DNA from: Hybos culiciformis
Taxonomy: Eukaryota; Arthropoda; Insecta; Diptera; Hybotidae
Direction: 5' to 3'
DNA: 64,000 nucleotides
NCBI GenBank assembly: GCA_964007475.1
Contig: OZ023273.1
Location: forward strand, 74,268,959-74,332,958
Shown: piece by piece, positions 1 to 10,752 of the stretch
Numbering within the stretch: the first letter of the stretch is position 1
How the letters are laid out: each line of letters starts with the position of its first letter
Notes under the pieces: generated by a model
The model's database searches: none
What the model saw: the letters and a program-made list of their open reading frames with translations, nothing else
What the model was told of the DNA's origin: nothing
Translations under genes and position numbers: made by a program

Positions 1-2500
1 CATACCTAAATTTATTTACAAAAATTCATTTATATTTGTTTGTTACAAAAATGCAGTTAATATTTTCTAGAAACAATCGAAATTTACTTGATTTACGCTT
101 TAATTTCATCTGAAATATTTATTAAAAAAAAATTAAAGTCCAAAAAAATGTTAAAAAGGTTATGCTTGAATTTAAATTCTTTTTTCTTAATCTCAGAAAA
201 GGTAAATATGAAAACTACCAATTTTAAGTGTGGATCAAGTAAATAATGCAAAAATTAATGTTTTTTTTTTCTTTTCTTAAAACCAGAAATAAGTTCTTAT
301 TTTAAAAAAATTAACTTTCTTTCTTTCAGCTTTTAATGTTTAATATAAACTTTGGATACTAAATTTCAGTAAAAGCCTGTCTTCTTGCTTTAAATAAACT
401 TTACTTAATTTAATTAAATTGTTAAATATATACAGTTAAGCAAATATTTCTTGATACAATAATTTATTCCTCAAAGTAAACTTTGTTTTATTGAATTATG
501 AAATATTTACTTGAATCCATACTTTCTAATACCAAGAAAATAGTTTACTTGATTTTAAAAAATTATTTCGCTCCGTGTATAATCACAACTGAACTTATAT
601 AATATATATCATAAGCTCAATTATGATTTTACATAAATAATAATGTCATTTTTTATGAGGAAAGTAATAATTTCTTTGCATTAACTAAATTTCCCTTGGT
701 GTAAGAAAATAATACATTATTTGAACTTGAATATTTCTGCAAATAGTTGTCAAAAACTGCTGATATTTTAGTTAAAATCTACGAAAGCACAAAACCTGAA
801 ATACAGAAATACACAAAAAACAAAATATTCAATGTATAGGATATCTTTTTATTATTCACTCTCCAAAATTAAAATTTCAACATTAGAGGAAGGTTTTTCC
901 TTCCTTCATTTTAAATAAATTTTTTTTAAATAAAACACCAATAATTAGTAAAAATGTTTTAAAACAAATAGAAACAGAAGGAATTAATTTTTTTATTAAT
1001 CGAATAAAAATAAAGTACATATTACTTCGGGGAGTGACATTATATCATTTCCGACAGCCATAATGTGAGGTTGAATGATTTTCCAGGAAAGCAGGGCATC
1101 TTGATACTTCATAAAAATGTCGCAATTTTTTATCTATATGAAGAAAAATTTATATAAAATTAGAATAACTTTTTCAAACTGAAGCACTTTTAATTTAATT
1201 TATATAAAAAATTTTTAAGATAATAAAAAATAAAACTTAAAATTGAATTTTTCTAATCCAGAACAGAAAACTTCATTTGTTCTTTGGCACCAAATATGAG
1301 TTAATTTTCAGAGTTAAGATTAACTTACCAGTTGTTAAATTTTGGTTTTCCATCATTTTTATAAGTTCCTTTTACATGTTTTTCTGTAATTTTGTTAGTC
1401 TGGATGAAATAATTAAGAACTTGTTTCAATGTTTTGGACCATAATTAGAATCTACTGCATTAACTAAAGAAGAATCCAAACTCCAATTCAATTTATCTTA
1501 TTTTCCATTTGTTCTAAAACAGAAAACCCTTAAATAGTATAATGTAAACTTAAAAAATATATTTATCAACAAACCTATATTAGAAAATGATTGGTCACAA
1601 TATTAATAATGCTGCATTTGAATTGTCTATTTGGCAAAACATGTGGCTTGCGAAGATGTTGAAAAAATTAATTTGCTTCTAAAAAAACTTCACTGCATGA
1701 ATAACATTTCAATAAGTATAATTTTTTTATTTTTGTAATTACCTGCTTTAATAATTTTTTTATTGTAAATTAATCAAAGTTGTCACTTTATTGTAAAAAT
1801 TTAATTTTTTTAACATATTTTTTATAATTTTTTTTTAATTTTTATTTCGTCCACTCAATTTTCAATCTCAACAACGACTGCTTATGATAATATAATCTCA
1901 AACAACGCCATACGCAAAAACTTTTATTTAGCTAGAATTTTAATGTAAAAATTCTTTAATTCTACGTAAATATAAAATTATAGGAACTATTTCAACGCAA
2001 CCTTTCATTGAATTAATGACAATCAATCATATTTTTTGTTAAATCCACAAAAGATTTTGCGTTGGCTAAAAGAAATATTTTCGCTAAAATAATCTATTTT
2101 GTTTTAACGTAAAGTGTTGTTAAGTACTTGAAAGAATTCGTTGACTAGAAGAAATAACAAAAAATATTTCATTATAATTTCTGCGTTATTACAATGTATT
2201 TTTAACGCATACCTGCATTAGTCGAGAAAAACAACAAATAAAATTATTTCAAGTACATTGCGTTGATATATAGAAAAATTGTGTTACACTAACGCAAATT
2301 TTTGAAACTAAAACTTTTATGAAGGAAAATTTGTTATATCAATGTAAAGTTTTCTTTCTATTAACGTAACAACTCTTTGGAGTTGTCACAAGGAAATATG
2401 AAGCATTTTATTTTTGTATTTATTTATTTATTTATTTTTTTTTAATTTCATATTCGTTACTATGAGGAAGATTTACGTTAGATCAACGTAAAATGTTCAA
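1..2500. other. AT-rich non-coding DNA
   Basis: I see no credible coding frame here. The stretch has many A and T runs and a (TTTA)n microsatellite near 2409-2440. The same sequence is present at 10753-13250. Confidence 0.6.
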
Positions 2501-2544
2501 CGTAGGCCAAATTTTTGATTCAACCTGTAATTCCCCATCGAGCC

Positions 2545-2815
2545 AACTCACGCCTTTCACAAACCTAATTAAATCCCGTTGCGTATGTTTTTGCAGGTCC
2601 TCAAGGTCCTGCAAAAAATAATCCTCCAACATCCTTGCCTCCTAGTCCGAATCGTTGGACATTGAAAGAGCACGTGAGGTGTAGTTTCGGGTTCTTTTTC
2701 CACAACCCCTGCAGATTCCCGTATCGGCCCTCCCTATTCCGAACTCGTGGTTCCTGAAGAAGTGCCCTGGTACATATACCAGTGAAAAGTCGCAGATTAT
2801 TCCTATCAAGGTTTA
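2545..2815 (-). pseudogene. Non-LTR retrotransposon (LINE) C-terminal remnant
   Basis: Read on the minus strand, frames joined across at least one frameshift give a leucine-rich start followed by a C-x2-C ... H-x4-C knuckle: the residues CRGC, then about a dozen positions on TPHVLFQC. This C-terminal zinc knuckle is typical of jockey/R1-type LINE ORF2 proteins. The frame shifts between the two cysteines and the histidine, and the reverse transcriptase is absent, so it is a dead fragment. It is more GC-rich than its surroundings, as old coding sequence would be. It lies about 300 bp beyond the end of the peptide gene and was duplicated with it. Confidence 0.6.
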
Positions 2816-3070
2816 AAATCTCTTTAGACTTTTTTCTGTCTAAATCTTCTCAAACCTTTTTGGTCGTTTTGTTTCCCTCCGTTTGCCGTCAGATTTCTCT
2901 GTGTTTTTCCTATCCCTCACTGTCTATTCTGGCTTTAATAATCTAATAAGCTAACACGTTAAAATTATATTCTCAACAATTGTCGACCGCAGCCCAGGAA
3001 TCATCATTAACTCTAAAGAACCGAGTTTTCTGTAACAATTATTTCAAACTAATTTTTTCATGAAATTGTT

Positions 3071-3076
3071 TTTATT
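3071..3076 (-). terminator. AATAAA polyadenylation signal of peptide gene 1
   Basis: A minus-strand AATAAA lies 55 bp beyond the stop codon of the peptide gene and is the first canonical signal downstream. It is identical in copy 2 (13823-13828). Confidence 0.5.
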
Positions 3077-3130
3077 TATATTTCACAGGTTTGATTTCAA
3101 ACATTTCAACTTTTTTTAAAATAAAAACAA

Positions 3131-3370
3131 TCAATTGATATCCTGATTATAGATATCCAATATGGGTGGTATCAACAGTGCAGCATCAACAGCAGGTTTC
3201 AATAATGAAACAACAGGTTTCAAAAATGTGGCAATAGGTTTTAAAAAACCCAACCACCGAGACAAATTCTCTTCAGCAACGTCCAGTTCCCCTGGATTGG
3301 TAACAGGTTTGCCATAAATACACATTGCAAACAAAATTGTGGCAACGATAATAACAAATGAACACTTCAT
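3131..3370 (-). CDS. Small secreted peptide precursor, form 1 (79 aa)
   Basis: I do not recognise a named family. Residues 1-20 form a signal peptide (hydrophobic core VIIVATILFAM, likely cleavage after CIYG). Residues 21-38 are an acidic pro-region (ELDVAEE) ending in SR. Residues 39-79 form a cysteine-free, mostly hydrophobic mature part opening with Trp39 and carrying three seven-residue repeats at 42-62: FLKPIAT, FLKPVVS, LLKPAVD. A TATA box lies 54 bp upstream and AATAAA 55 bp downstream, so this looks like a complete intronless transcription unit. The layout resembles precursors of linear insect venom or antimicrobial peptides; that role is inferred from form only. Copy 2 has the same first 39 residues and another mature domain. 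The ATG is the only one that gives a signal peptide. Confidence 0.65.
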   Translation of the reverse strand: MKCSFVIIVATILFAMCIYGKPVTNPGELDVAEENLSRWLGFLKPIATFLKPVVSLLKPAVDAALLIPPILDIYNQDIN

Positions 3371-3423
3371 GTTTTTTTCCCGAATATATTTTCAAATTAA
3401 CTCCTACATGAGATTGATTTCAA

Positions 3424-3431
3424 TTTATATA
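3424..3431 (-). promoter_or_regulatory. TATA box of peptide gene 1
   Basis: The minus-strand TATATAAA lies 54 bp upstream of the peptide ATG. An initiator-like CAATCTC lies about 20-25 bp further downstream, giving a predicted 5' UTR of roughly 30 nt. The arrangement is unchanged in copy 2. Confidence 0.55.
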
Positions 3432-3899
3432 AAAAAATAAGAGGTTTAAAATATTTCAACGGATTGTTTTTTTTAATTAAAAATAATTAAATTATTTAAT
3501 TTTTGTATTTATATTCATCTACTCGTAATTTTCTATTGTAACATAACATGAAATGTAAATTCAAATTATTGTTATTTAAAACAAGTATTAGAAACTTTCA
3601 AAATTGGGTACAAATAAATTCGATAAGATTAAATTGAATTTAAAACAAAAATAAAATTCGGAATACAACTATATCAATACATACATGGGTTGCAAAAACA
3701 AATCTGAACTTAAATTCAATAAATGTAATTTCTAGAATTATGATGGAATTTTCATCACCCAAAGTTATTTATTTAATTTTTTCAAAATAATTTTTTTTGA
3801 AAATAACTATAAAATTTGCATTATCTCTTATTAAATGTTTAAAAATAAGTTTGACACTCAAGTAAATATATCAATATTATTATAATTAAAATTTACGAG

Positions 3900-4300
3900 A
3901 TTGCATAAGTAAATATGTAATAATAAAAGATGGCGAAGGCCGAATCTAATCTGGTGCCGAGTCCACTGCCTGACATCCTGGTTCATAGGCCTGGTCTAGC
4001 CTGGTCGATGGGTGGGTACGTGGCAGTGAACAACAGAGGGTTCATAACAAAAGTTCGAATGTCTTTAGTTAGAAGAAATAAAATATCAAGATGGGGAAGG
4101 TTGAAATTATAGTAAATTCCGTCAATCTTTCGCACCTGACAACTTACAGAGGTGGATATTTTAAAAATCCCAACCAATTTAAATTAATAAAATGACTACG
4201 ACGTCATCCAATTTAAATTAATAAAATTAGCCTAAATGACTACGACGTCATTCTTCGGCATGTGGCTTCTGCCACCTATACCAGGAACTTCACACTTTTC
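3900..4300. other. Unassigned GC-richer patch, duplicated
   Basis: About 3930-4060 is clearly more GC-rich than the neighbouring DNA and encodes overlapping 60-64 aa frames on both strands that match nothing I know. It is followed by a direct repeat of about 45 bp (AATTTAAATTAATAAAAT ... GACTACGACGTCAT, twice, 4177-4250). The patch recurs at 14586-14986. It may be the 5' part of the Tc1-bearing repeat or an old transposon fragment. Confidence 0.3.
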
Positions 4301-4685
4301 TTTTAAAAGGACCTCAAAACCAAACTTCCTTATCTAATTAAAGGCATGATTTTTTTTTTCTTAAAATTTTATTACAACAAAAAATATTTAAAATTACTTT
4401 ATTTTTACAAAAAAAATTTATTAGATTCTATATTACATACATTTTTTTTTTTAATTAGAAATTTCTACAATTAATCAATTTTGTCCTTACATGGTTGATT
4501 TATTATTTGTTTTCAATAATTTTTTTTTCTTGATTATTAAAATTTTTCATTTTGCATACTTTTGCTACATAAAAAATTATTTTTGTATATCACCCATATA
4601 ATTTAGGTGTATTAATTATAAAGGCTCCTTTTTATAAAATTTAAACAAGTAATAGTGTTGGTACAAGAGTTTTCTACGTTGTAAT

Positions 4686-5045
4686 ATGCAATTTGCCTTT
4701 CTTGTTGATAATCATAATTTGAATATCGTTCTGGATAGTTGTCTTGTACCATTTCTTCGGAAACATCGAAATAAAAAACTATGTTTCCAACAAGATAATA
4801 CGGCTATTCATACAAGCAAAGAAACAAAGGCTTGGTTGAACGGGAAGAAAATAAATCAACTGGAACGGCCAGCCCGTTCTCTTGTATTGAACCCGTTTGT
4901 GGCGGATATTAGTCAAAAGAATTTATGCAGAAAATAAACAATATTCCACTGTTGTAGACTTAAAAGTGGCTATTTCTGAAGCTTGGGAGAAAATTGAAAA
5001 AACTGCGATAAAAAATTTGATCGAAAGTCTCCCAAATAGAATTTA
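4686..5045 (+). pseudogene. Tc1-like transposase C-terminal fragment, frameshifted
   Basis: The frame shows the second catalytic Asp in the motif FQQDN, followed by a Tc1-type WL...ERPARS...LNP stretch. Compared with copy 2, 8 bp are missing just after LNP (near 4891). This removes the catalytic Glu of PLENLW and shifts the frame; the rest (WRILVKRIYAENKQ ...) continues in another frame from about 4897. The N-terminal DNA-binding half is missing. The transposase-like homology ends near 5045 at SLPNRI, where the mitochondrial insertion begins on the other strand. It cannot encode an active enzyme. Confidence 0.8.
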
Positions 5046-5047
5046 TA

Positions 5048-5372
5048 ATCCTAAATTAAAAGAATACAATTTAAATAAGAAAGGAATACATATTCAAACA
5101 ATTAAAGATAAAAATAAAGAAAAAATAGGAGAAAAATAATAAGAAATATAATTAGATAATAAAGGATAAGTCTGTTCTTTAGTAAATAATTTAATTGCAT
5201 TACAAAATGGTTGGGGAATACCCATCAACCCTACCTTATTAGGACCTTTACGAATCTGGATATAACCTAATACCCTACGCTCTAACAAAGTCAAGAAAGC
5301 TACACCTACTAAAACACAAATAATTAATAGTAATCCTCTTACTAAATTCAAAATTAACTCTTGTAAAATCAA
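5048..5372 (-). pseudogene. ND1: NUMT ND1 N-terminal fragment
   Basis: The translation contains the ND1 hallmarks [26 protein letters not shown] and [11 protein letters not shown]. With the invertebrate mitochondrial code (TGA=Trp, ATA=Met) the frame continues past the standard-code stop into WMCIPF and YSFNLG, also ND1, before ending near 5048. About 108 of some 310 codons are present. The start TTG lies next to tRNA-Leu. At one highly conserved position this copy has Asn (PFCNAIK) where copy 2 keeps the usual Asp. It is not expressible in the nucleus under the standard code. Confidence 0.9.
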
Positions 5373-5373
5373 T

Positions 5374-5440
5374 ACTATTTATAGTATACTATACTATATA
5401 AATAAAATCTAAATTTATTGCACTAATCTGCCAAAATAGT
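5374..5440 (-). tRNA. trnL1: NUMT tRNA-Leu(TAG)
   Basis: The 67-nt segment has a fully paired acceptor stem (ACTATTT with AAATAGT), the D-arm TGGCAGATTAGTGCA typical of mitochondrial tRNA-Leu(CUN), and the anticodon loop TTTAGAT (TAG). It lies between ND1 and 16S as in insect mtDNA. Confidence 0.85.
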
Positions 5441-6834
5441 ACAATATTAATTTTATACAATATCAAAATTTATTATTCTAATATTTGGTCCTTCGTACTA
5501 AAATATTTTATTTTATTAAAGATAGAAACCAACCTGGCTCACGCCGGTTTGAACTCAGATCATGTAAGAATTTAAAAGTCGAACAGACTCAAAAAATAAA
5601 CTACTACGCCTAATTTTATCTCTTAATCCAACATCGAGGTCGCAATCTTTTTTATTGATATGAACTCTCTAAAAAAATTACGCTGTTATCCCTAAAGTAA
5701 CTTAAATTTTTAATCATTAATAATGGATCAAAAAATCATAAATTTAAGTTTAATCTAACTAAAAGTTTATTAAATTTTAATATCACCCCAATAAAATAAC
5801 CTCAAATATTATACTTTAAATAATCTACATAACTATAATAAATAAATTATTAAGATTTATAGGGTCTTCTCGTCTTTTAAATTTATTTTAACTTTTTTAT
5901 TAAAAAATAAAATTCTACTAAAAATTCAAATGAAACAGTTAATACCACGTCCAATCATTCATACAAGCTTTCAATTAAAAAACTAATGATTATGCTACCT
6001 TTGCACAGTTAAAATACTGCGGCCATTTAATTAAAAATCAGAGGGCAGATTAGACTTTTTATATAATATCAAAAAGACATGTTTTTGTTAAACAAGCGAG
6101 TATTATATTGCCAAGTTTTTTAAATAAACTTTTCATTCAAAAATATTTATACAATAAAAATATACTAATTCTATCATTATTACTTTATTTTTAAAATAAA
6201 AATAAAAATTTTCATAAAAAAATTAAAATTAATTAAATAATTTTAATAAATAAATAAATTATAAAATATTTTCTAACAATTACTATTTCTAAGCATATTA
6301 TTTATTATTATATTATAAATCAATTTATATTAATTTATTTTATAGCTTATCCCATAAAATATTACCTTTTAACAATATATAATTAAAAAATTAAATTCAT
6401 AATATATAAACACAATATAAAATATACATTAAATATTATATTTATATTAATTAACACAATATTAAATAAAAACTAAATTAAATTTATTTATGAAAAAACT
6501 AGATATATTTAAAACCGAATAACTTTTAATTTCCAAAAAATTATTTATAATAATTTTATAACATTATATATAATAATTTTTTAACTCTTTTAAAATCGAG
6601 AAAAATAATATTTATTATTTTTTATTTGATAAACTCTGATACACAAGATACAATAAATTAAATTTTCTTTTATTTCAATAATTTTTCAATTTATTTCAAT
6701 ATTCTTTTACAATACTAATTAACTATAATTAAATTTATTTTTTCTTTAAACAATAATAAAACAATATGATGATATAATTATTTTTAATAACTAAATAAAA
6801 CTTTCTATAAACTTATTAATAAATAAAAACTGAT
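5441..6834 (-). rRNA. rrnL: NUMT mitochondrial 16S rRNA
   Basis: The conserved 3' region is evident: CCGGTTTGAACTCAGATCATGT on the plus strand (5548-5569, the classic 16Sbr site) and ACGCTGTTATCCCTAA near 5679. The ends are set by the flanking tRNA-Leu and tRNA-Val. The length (about 1.39 kb) is close to that of insect 16S. It is a nuclear copy and presumably not functional. Confidence 0.85.
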
Positions 6835-6902
6835 TAATTTATATTGATTTACACAATAATCTTTTCAATGTAAATGAAAAACTTAATTAAAGCTTTAAAT
6901 TA
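6835..6902 (-). tRNA. trnV: NUMT tRNA-Val(TAC)
   Basis: A 68-nt segment whose acceptor ends pair (TAATTTA with TAAATTA). The anticodon stem TTTCA/TGAAA closes the loop TTTACAT (anticodon TAC). It sits between 16S and 12S. Confidence 0.8.
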
Positions 6903-7470
6903 TCATTCTAGAAACACTTTCCAGTATTCCTACTATGTTACGACTTATCTTATTTTAATAAACAATAAGAGCGACGGGCGATGTGTACATATTTTAGAGC
7001 TAAAATCAAAACTTTAATCGATAAGAATTTACTTTCAAATCCATTTTCATTTATATATTTAATAATAAATCCATTAAAAATAATTTTATTGTAACCCATT
7101 AAATACTTAATTATTAGCTGCACCTTGACTTGATATTAAATTTAATTAAATTTATTGAAAATTAACTTTCTTATAAAATATTCTATAACAGCGATATACA
7201 AGCTGAAAAACAAAATTAAGTAAGATACAATGTGGATTATCAATTACAAAACAGGTTCCTCTGAACAGACTAAAATACCGCCAAATTCTTTAAGTTTTAA
7301 GAATATAACTAATACTACTATATTCTAACTAATACTACTTAAATATTTTATAAATACATTTTAAATAATAGGGTATCTAATCCCAGTTTAAATTTAAAGG
7401 TTTTAAGCTTCATTAATTTTAAATAAATTTTAATACTTAATTTTAAAATTTCACCTAATAAAATTATTTC
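6903..7470 (-). rRNA. rrnS: NUMT 12S rRNA, 5'-truncated
   Basis: It begins with the conserved 12S 3' end (plus strand TACTATGTTACGACTTATC and GAGCGACGGGCGATGTGT). It reaches the GGGTATCTAATCCCAGTTT site at 7370 and the GGTGAAATTTTAAAATT motif near 7432-7455. The 5' third, including the 530 loop, is missing. A roughly 20-bp internal duplication (ACTAATACTACT ...) near 7306-7340 is absent from copy 2. Confidence 0.8.
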
Positions 7471-10400
7471 TAATGATTTAAATAAATATTCTATATGATT
7501 TAAATAAATATTCCTTGATATAAACTTTATTTACTTGATTCTTATTTGAAAAGTTCGTAATAAGAAAATTATGATTGAACTAAGAACAAAATGAACTAAA
7601 TGCAAATATTGAAACCAATAGTCAAAGTTGAAATTGAGAAATTAATTTTCTGTTCAAAAAAAGTTTATTTTCTTTAAAACTCAGTTCCAATGTTAATTTG
7701 ATTCCATTAGATTCCGATGGAAACACAAAAGTAAACGTCGCTGCCTGATTTACGGAAGTCCAAAGTTTCGGGAAGATGGCTGCAAAATCTATTTAGATTT
7801 GCTGTATGTGCTCGTTATCAATTAGTAAACCTACTGTGTAATAACTTTTACGGACTAGAAAAATTATTCATAAATTAAATCCCTCAATTTGAAGTTTGTG
7901 TTCACACTTATAAATGAAAAAAACCATGATTAATTTTGACATTTGTCTACTTTGTTTGTTTTATTTTCATATGCATATGCAGAATTTAAAGTACATATAT
8001 AATCAATTTTTTTTTATTTTTAAGGCCCTCTTGCTCGAATGAATAAAAAAAAGTTATTTGCGGTTTTATAGAGTTAATCTGATTTAATTCAACTTTAATT
8101 TAACTACATTTTTGTATGACAATTCAACTTTAAATCAACAACTGTTTAAGTCTGTAAATATTATAAGTAGCAACCATCGAAATAAAAGAAACAATTAAAA
8201 GTGAAACGAACATTTATACAAAAAATGAGTTTCTTACTTTCAACTTTCAAGATTAGTTTCAATTTTTACGGGTTCGTAGATCAATTATAATTTTCTTATT
8301 AAGAACTTTTGAGATTAGAATCAAGAAAATAAAGTTTGAACCAAGTGATATTTATTAAACTATATAACTATGATAGTTTTGAAAAATAAAAAAGTTTTCT
8401 TAAATTGACCTTTATTTTCTTGAAATGATATTTTTAATTTTCCTAAATCATGATACTTTTCCCTGAATTTAAAAACTAATTCTTAAGACTAGGAGGCTTT
8501 GCTTGAATTACGGAAATTAAGTTTACATCACCATTTATTTTACTTGATTTTAGAACTTTTTCCTTGTATTATTTTTTGTTATTTTGTTCCAACTTAAGAA
8601 ATCAGAAACAGATATTAACAGGATTCACAAATCACAGTAGGTATGAGAAAATCCGATAATTCGTAAAAACTAGTCGACTAAAAGTAAAATAGCTTATGAT
8701 ATCAATGCAATTTTCCACACAATTTTGATACATATTCGTATATATGCGGATAATTTACCGTGGTGCCACAATAACGCTGACTCTGTCGAAAAAGTTTGCG
8801 TAAATAAAAAAAAATCACGAAAAATTTACAAATTATATGAACAAAATAAATGTATTCAGAAAATAGAAATGTGTTTTGACAGTTGTCAACATAAGTAAAG
8901 CGCAATTGTGGCACCATCATAAGGTATAAAATCGAAAAATTATGCTTCATTTATTTCTTCGATCGAAAAATTAAAAAAATTTGACACATTTTACGGTATA
9001 TTTACCATTTGTTTATTTAATGAAAAATGTTTAGCATTTTACTACATTTTATATATGATTGTCTCTTTTTAACAACATAAATTTTGTACCAATTGCTTTA
9101 TTTTGCTTCATATTGATCCACAAACAAATTTTCAATAAACAAACCAATTTCCAATTAACCTCGCTGTAGTCTTTGATAAGATTTGTAAAGAATCACGAAA
9201 AATTGACCTACCCAATTTCGTCCCGCAAGTTCAATCATCCTCAAATTTTAAGGTAAGGTGTAGGAAGTCCGGGAGATACCAAAAAGATAATTGGGCGCCT
9301 CTGCCCGTAACTAAAAAGTTAAAAATTCATAATAACATTATAAAACTTGCTGCAAAATCGGTCCTAAAACGAATTTTGTCAAAAACTTTATACGTCAAAT
9401 ACACGTCACACGAGAGATTGTTCTTGAAGGAGCCTGTGCCAAACCTTTTTGCAAAATTTATCTTAAACAGATTTTTGCGATATTTGTGTATATATAATTC
9501 GTTCTAAAGGTTTGCTTATGGAGGAAAAAGAGCTCAGTGTAAGGTTATTTAAAATAGTGAGAATGCCATATTGTGCTTTAAGCGAGGAGTTATTAATAGC
9601 GTTTATCCTGATGAACCTAATTGGTGGAGGAAGTAGCCCCTGTGCTATCAGCAACCATCGAAATAAAAGGAACAAATTAAAACTGGAATGAACTTTTAAG
9701 CAAACAAAAAAGGGCAGAAAATTATTTTCTTAATCTCAACTTTCAAGATTTCAATATTTACGTGTTCTTATATTAATTATAATTTTCCTATTACGAACTT
9801 CAGACGTAAGAACGATGAAAATATAGTTTGGATCAAGGAATAATTATTTAAATCATAAAGCTTTTTTCCAATATAAGAAATAGTAAAATTTTCTTGGCCT
9901 AAACTTTTTTTTCTCAAAACCCTTTTACTAGTTTTCCTAAATTAAGTAGCTTTTTCTAAAAATGAAAACAACAAATTCCTAATTGCCTAGAAAATTTTGC
10001 TTGATTTAGGAAAATGAAGTTGACATCAATACTTTTTTCTTGATTTGAGAAAATCTTAGTCTCATTTCTGAAATCGTTTTTGCGCCATTTTGAAATAAAA
10101 TTTAATAATGGAACGATGTTAAATTGGGTCATTTTTCATACAAATTTAGAACTGTATTATATTTTTTTATTTCGTTCCCTTTTAAGATATGAAATGGCAG
10201 GGTTCATATCTAAGTATGACAAACATTGTATAAAGCGTACAACCTAGTTCACTAAAAGTAAAAAGAGATATTAATAATTTTTTATATATAATAAAATTCT
10301 GAATGATGGATGTAGATGGTAACATAGCAATTAACACTTCTGGTAAAATCATTTTACAGCAAAATAATAAAGTCGTCTTGTGTTTTTTGCTAGTTTTTGA

Positions 10401-10752
10401 TTTTTTAAAGCTGTGTCCACGCGGTGAAAACTTTCTAGTTATAACAGTTTTCTAGATATGAGCTGTGGCAAAAATACGGACAAGAGTGATCCTATAAGCA
10501 TTCTGTTTTTTCCCGGAACCTTATAAATGGGCCAAATCCATTTGGTTAATAGAACTCCAAGATCCAAGAGAGTTTGATAAAAAATTAAAAAACTAACAGC
10601 TGAAAAAATAACATTGTTTTAGAATTCCTAATGATTTCATTTAGTCTTTCTAGATTTGGCGAGTCTACCTCTACGTATTCGATATTATACTTCAAGTATT
10701 TTCGGACTTAGCCGCCAAGTATTTGCGAACTGAACCGTATTCGTTTTTTTAC
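7470..10752. other. AT-rich spacer with diverged repeats
   Basis: No gene is recognised. Segments 8165-8690 and 9650-10260 are diverged direct repeats of each other, both opening with AGCAACCATCGAAATAAAAG. A pair of inverted 17-mers (GGTGCCACAATAACGCT type) at about 8761-8779 and 8898-8916 suggests a tiny MITE. The short minus-strand frames at 8702-8950 and 9463-9675 match nothing I know. Confidence 0.5.

Larger units (their letters stand above)
1..7432 (+). repeat. Copy 1 of a 7.4-kb near-identical duplicated block
   Basis: This stretch aligns base for base with 10753-18112 in the same orientation, with only scattered single-base changes and a few indels seen by eye. Two indels change content: the 3' half of the peptide gene differs, and 8 bp are missing here from the Tc1 transposase. 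The block includes a LINE remnant, the peptide gene, a Tc1 remnant and a NUMT. Homology ends inside the 12S rRNA segment. The left edge may lie outside the window. A true segmental duplication and two haplotypes placed in series by the assembler would look alike. Confidence 0.95.
5048..7470 (-). other. NUMT 1: nuclear copy of mitochondrial ND1-tRNALeu-16S-tRNAVal-12S
   Basis: In minus-strand order this is the usual insect arrangement ND1, trnL(TAG), rrnL, trnV, rrnS. The ND1 part is fused to a Tc1 fragment at the left, and the 12S part stops near 7430-7470 and runs into nuclear AT-rich DNA. These joins argue for a nuclear insertion and against a stray mitochondrial contig. Genes are near intact, so the transfer is recent. 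Mis-assembly of true mitochondrial reads is the alternative. Confidence 0.85.

Noticed and set aside
3930..4112. 60-codon plus-strand frame MAKAESNLV..., and the 64-codon frame opposite, also at 14616
   Set aside because: Both frames overlap on opposite strands in an unassigned repeat. No family, promoter or partner is visible, so only the patch itself is listed.
5094..5372. A functional ND1 gene in a real mitochondrial genome
   Set aside because: It is truncated to about a third and fused to a Tc1 transposase fragment in both copies, so a nuclear insertion is the better reading.
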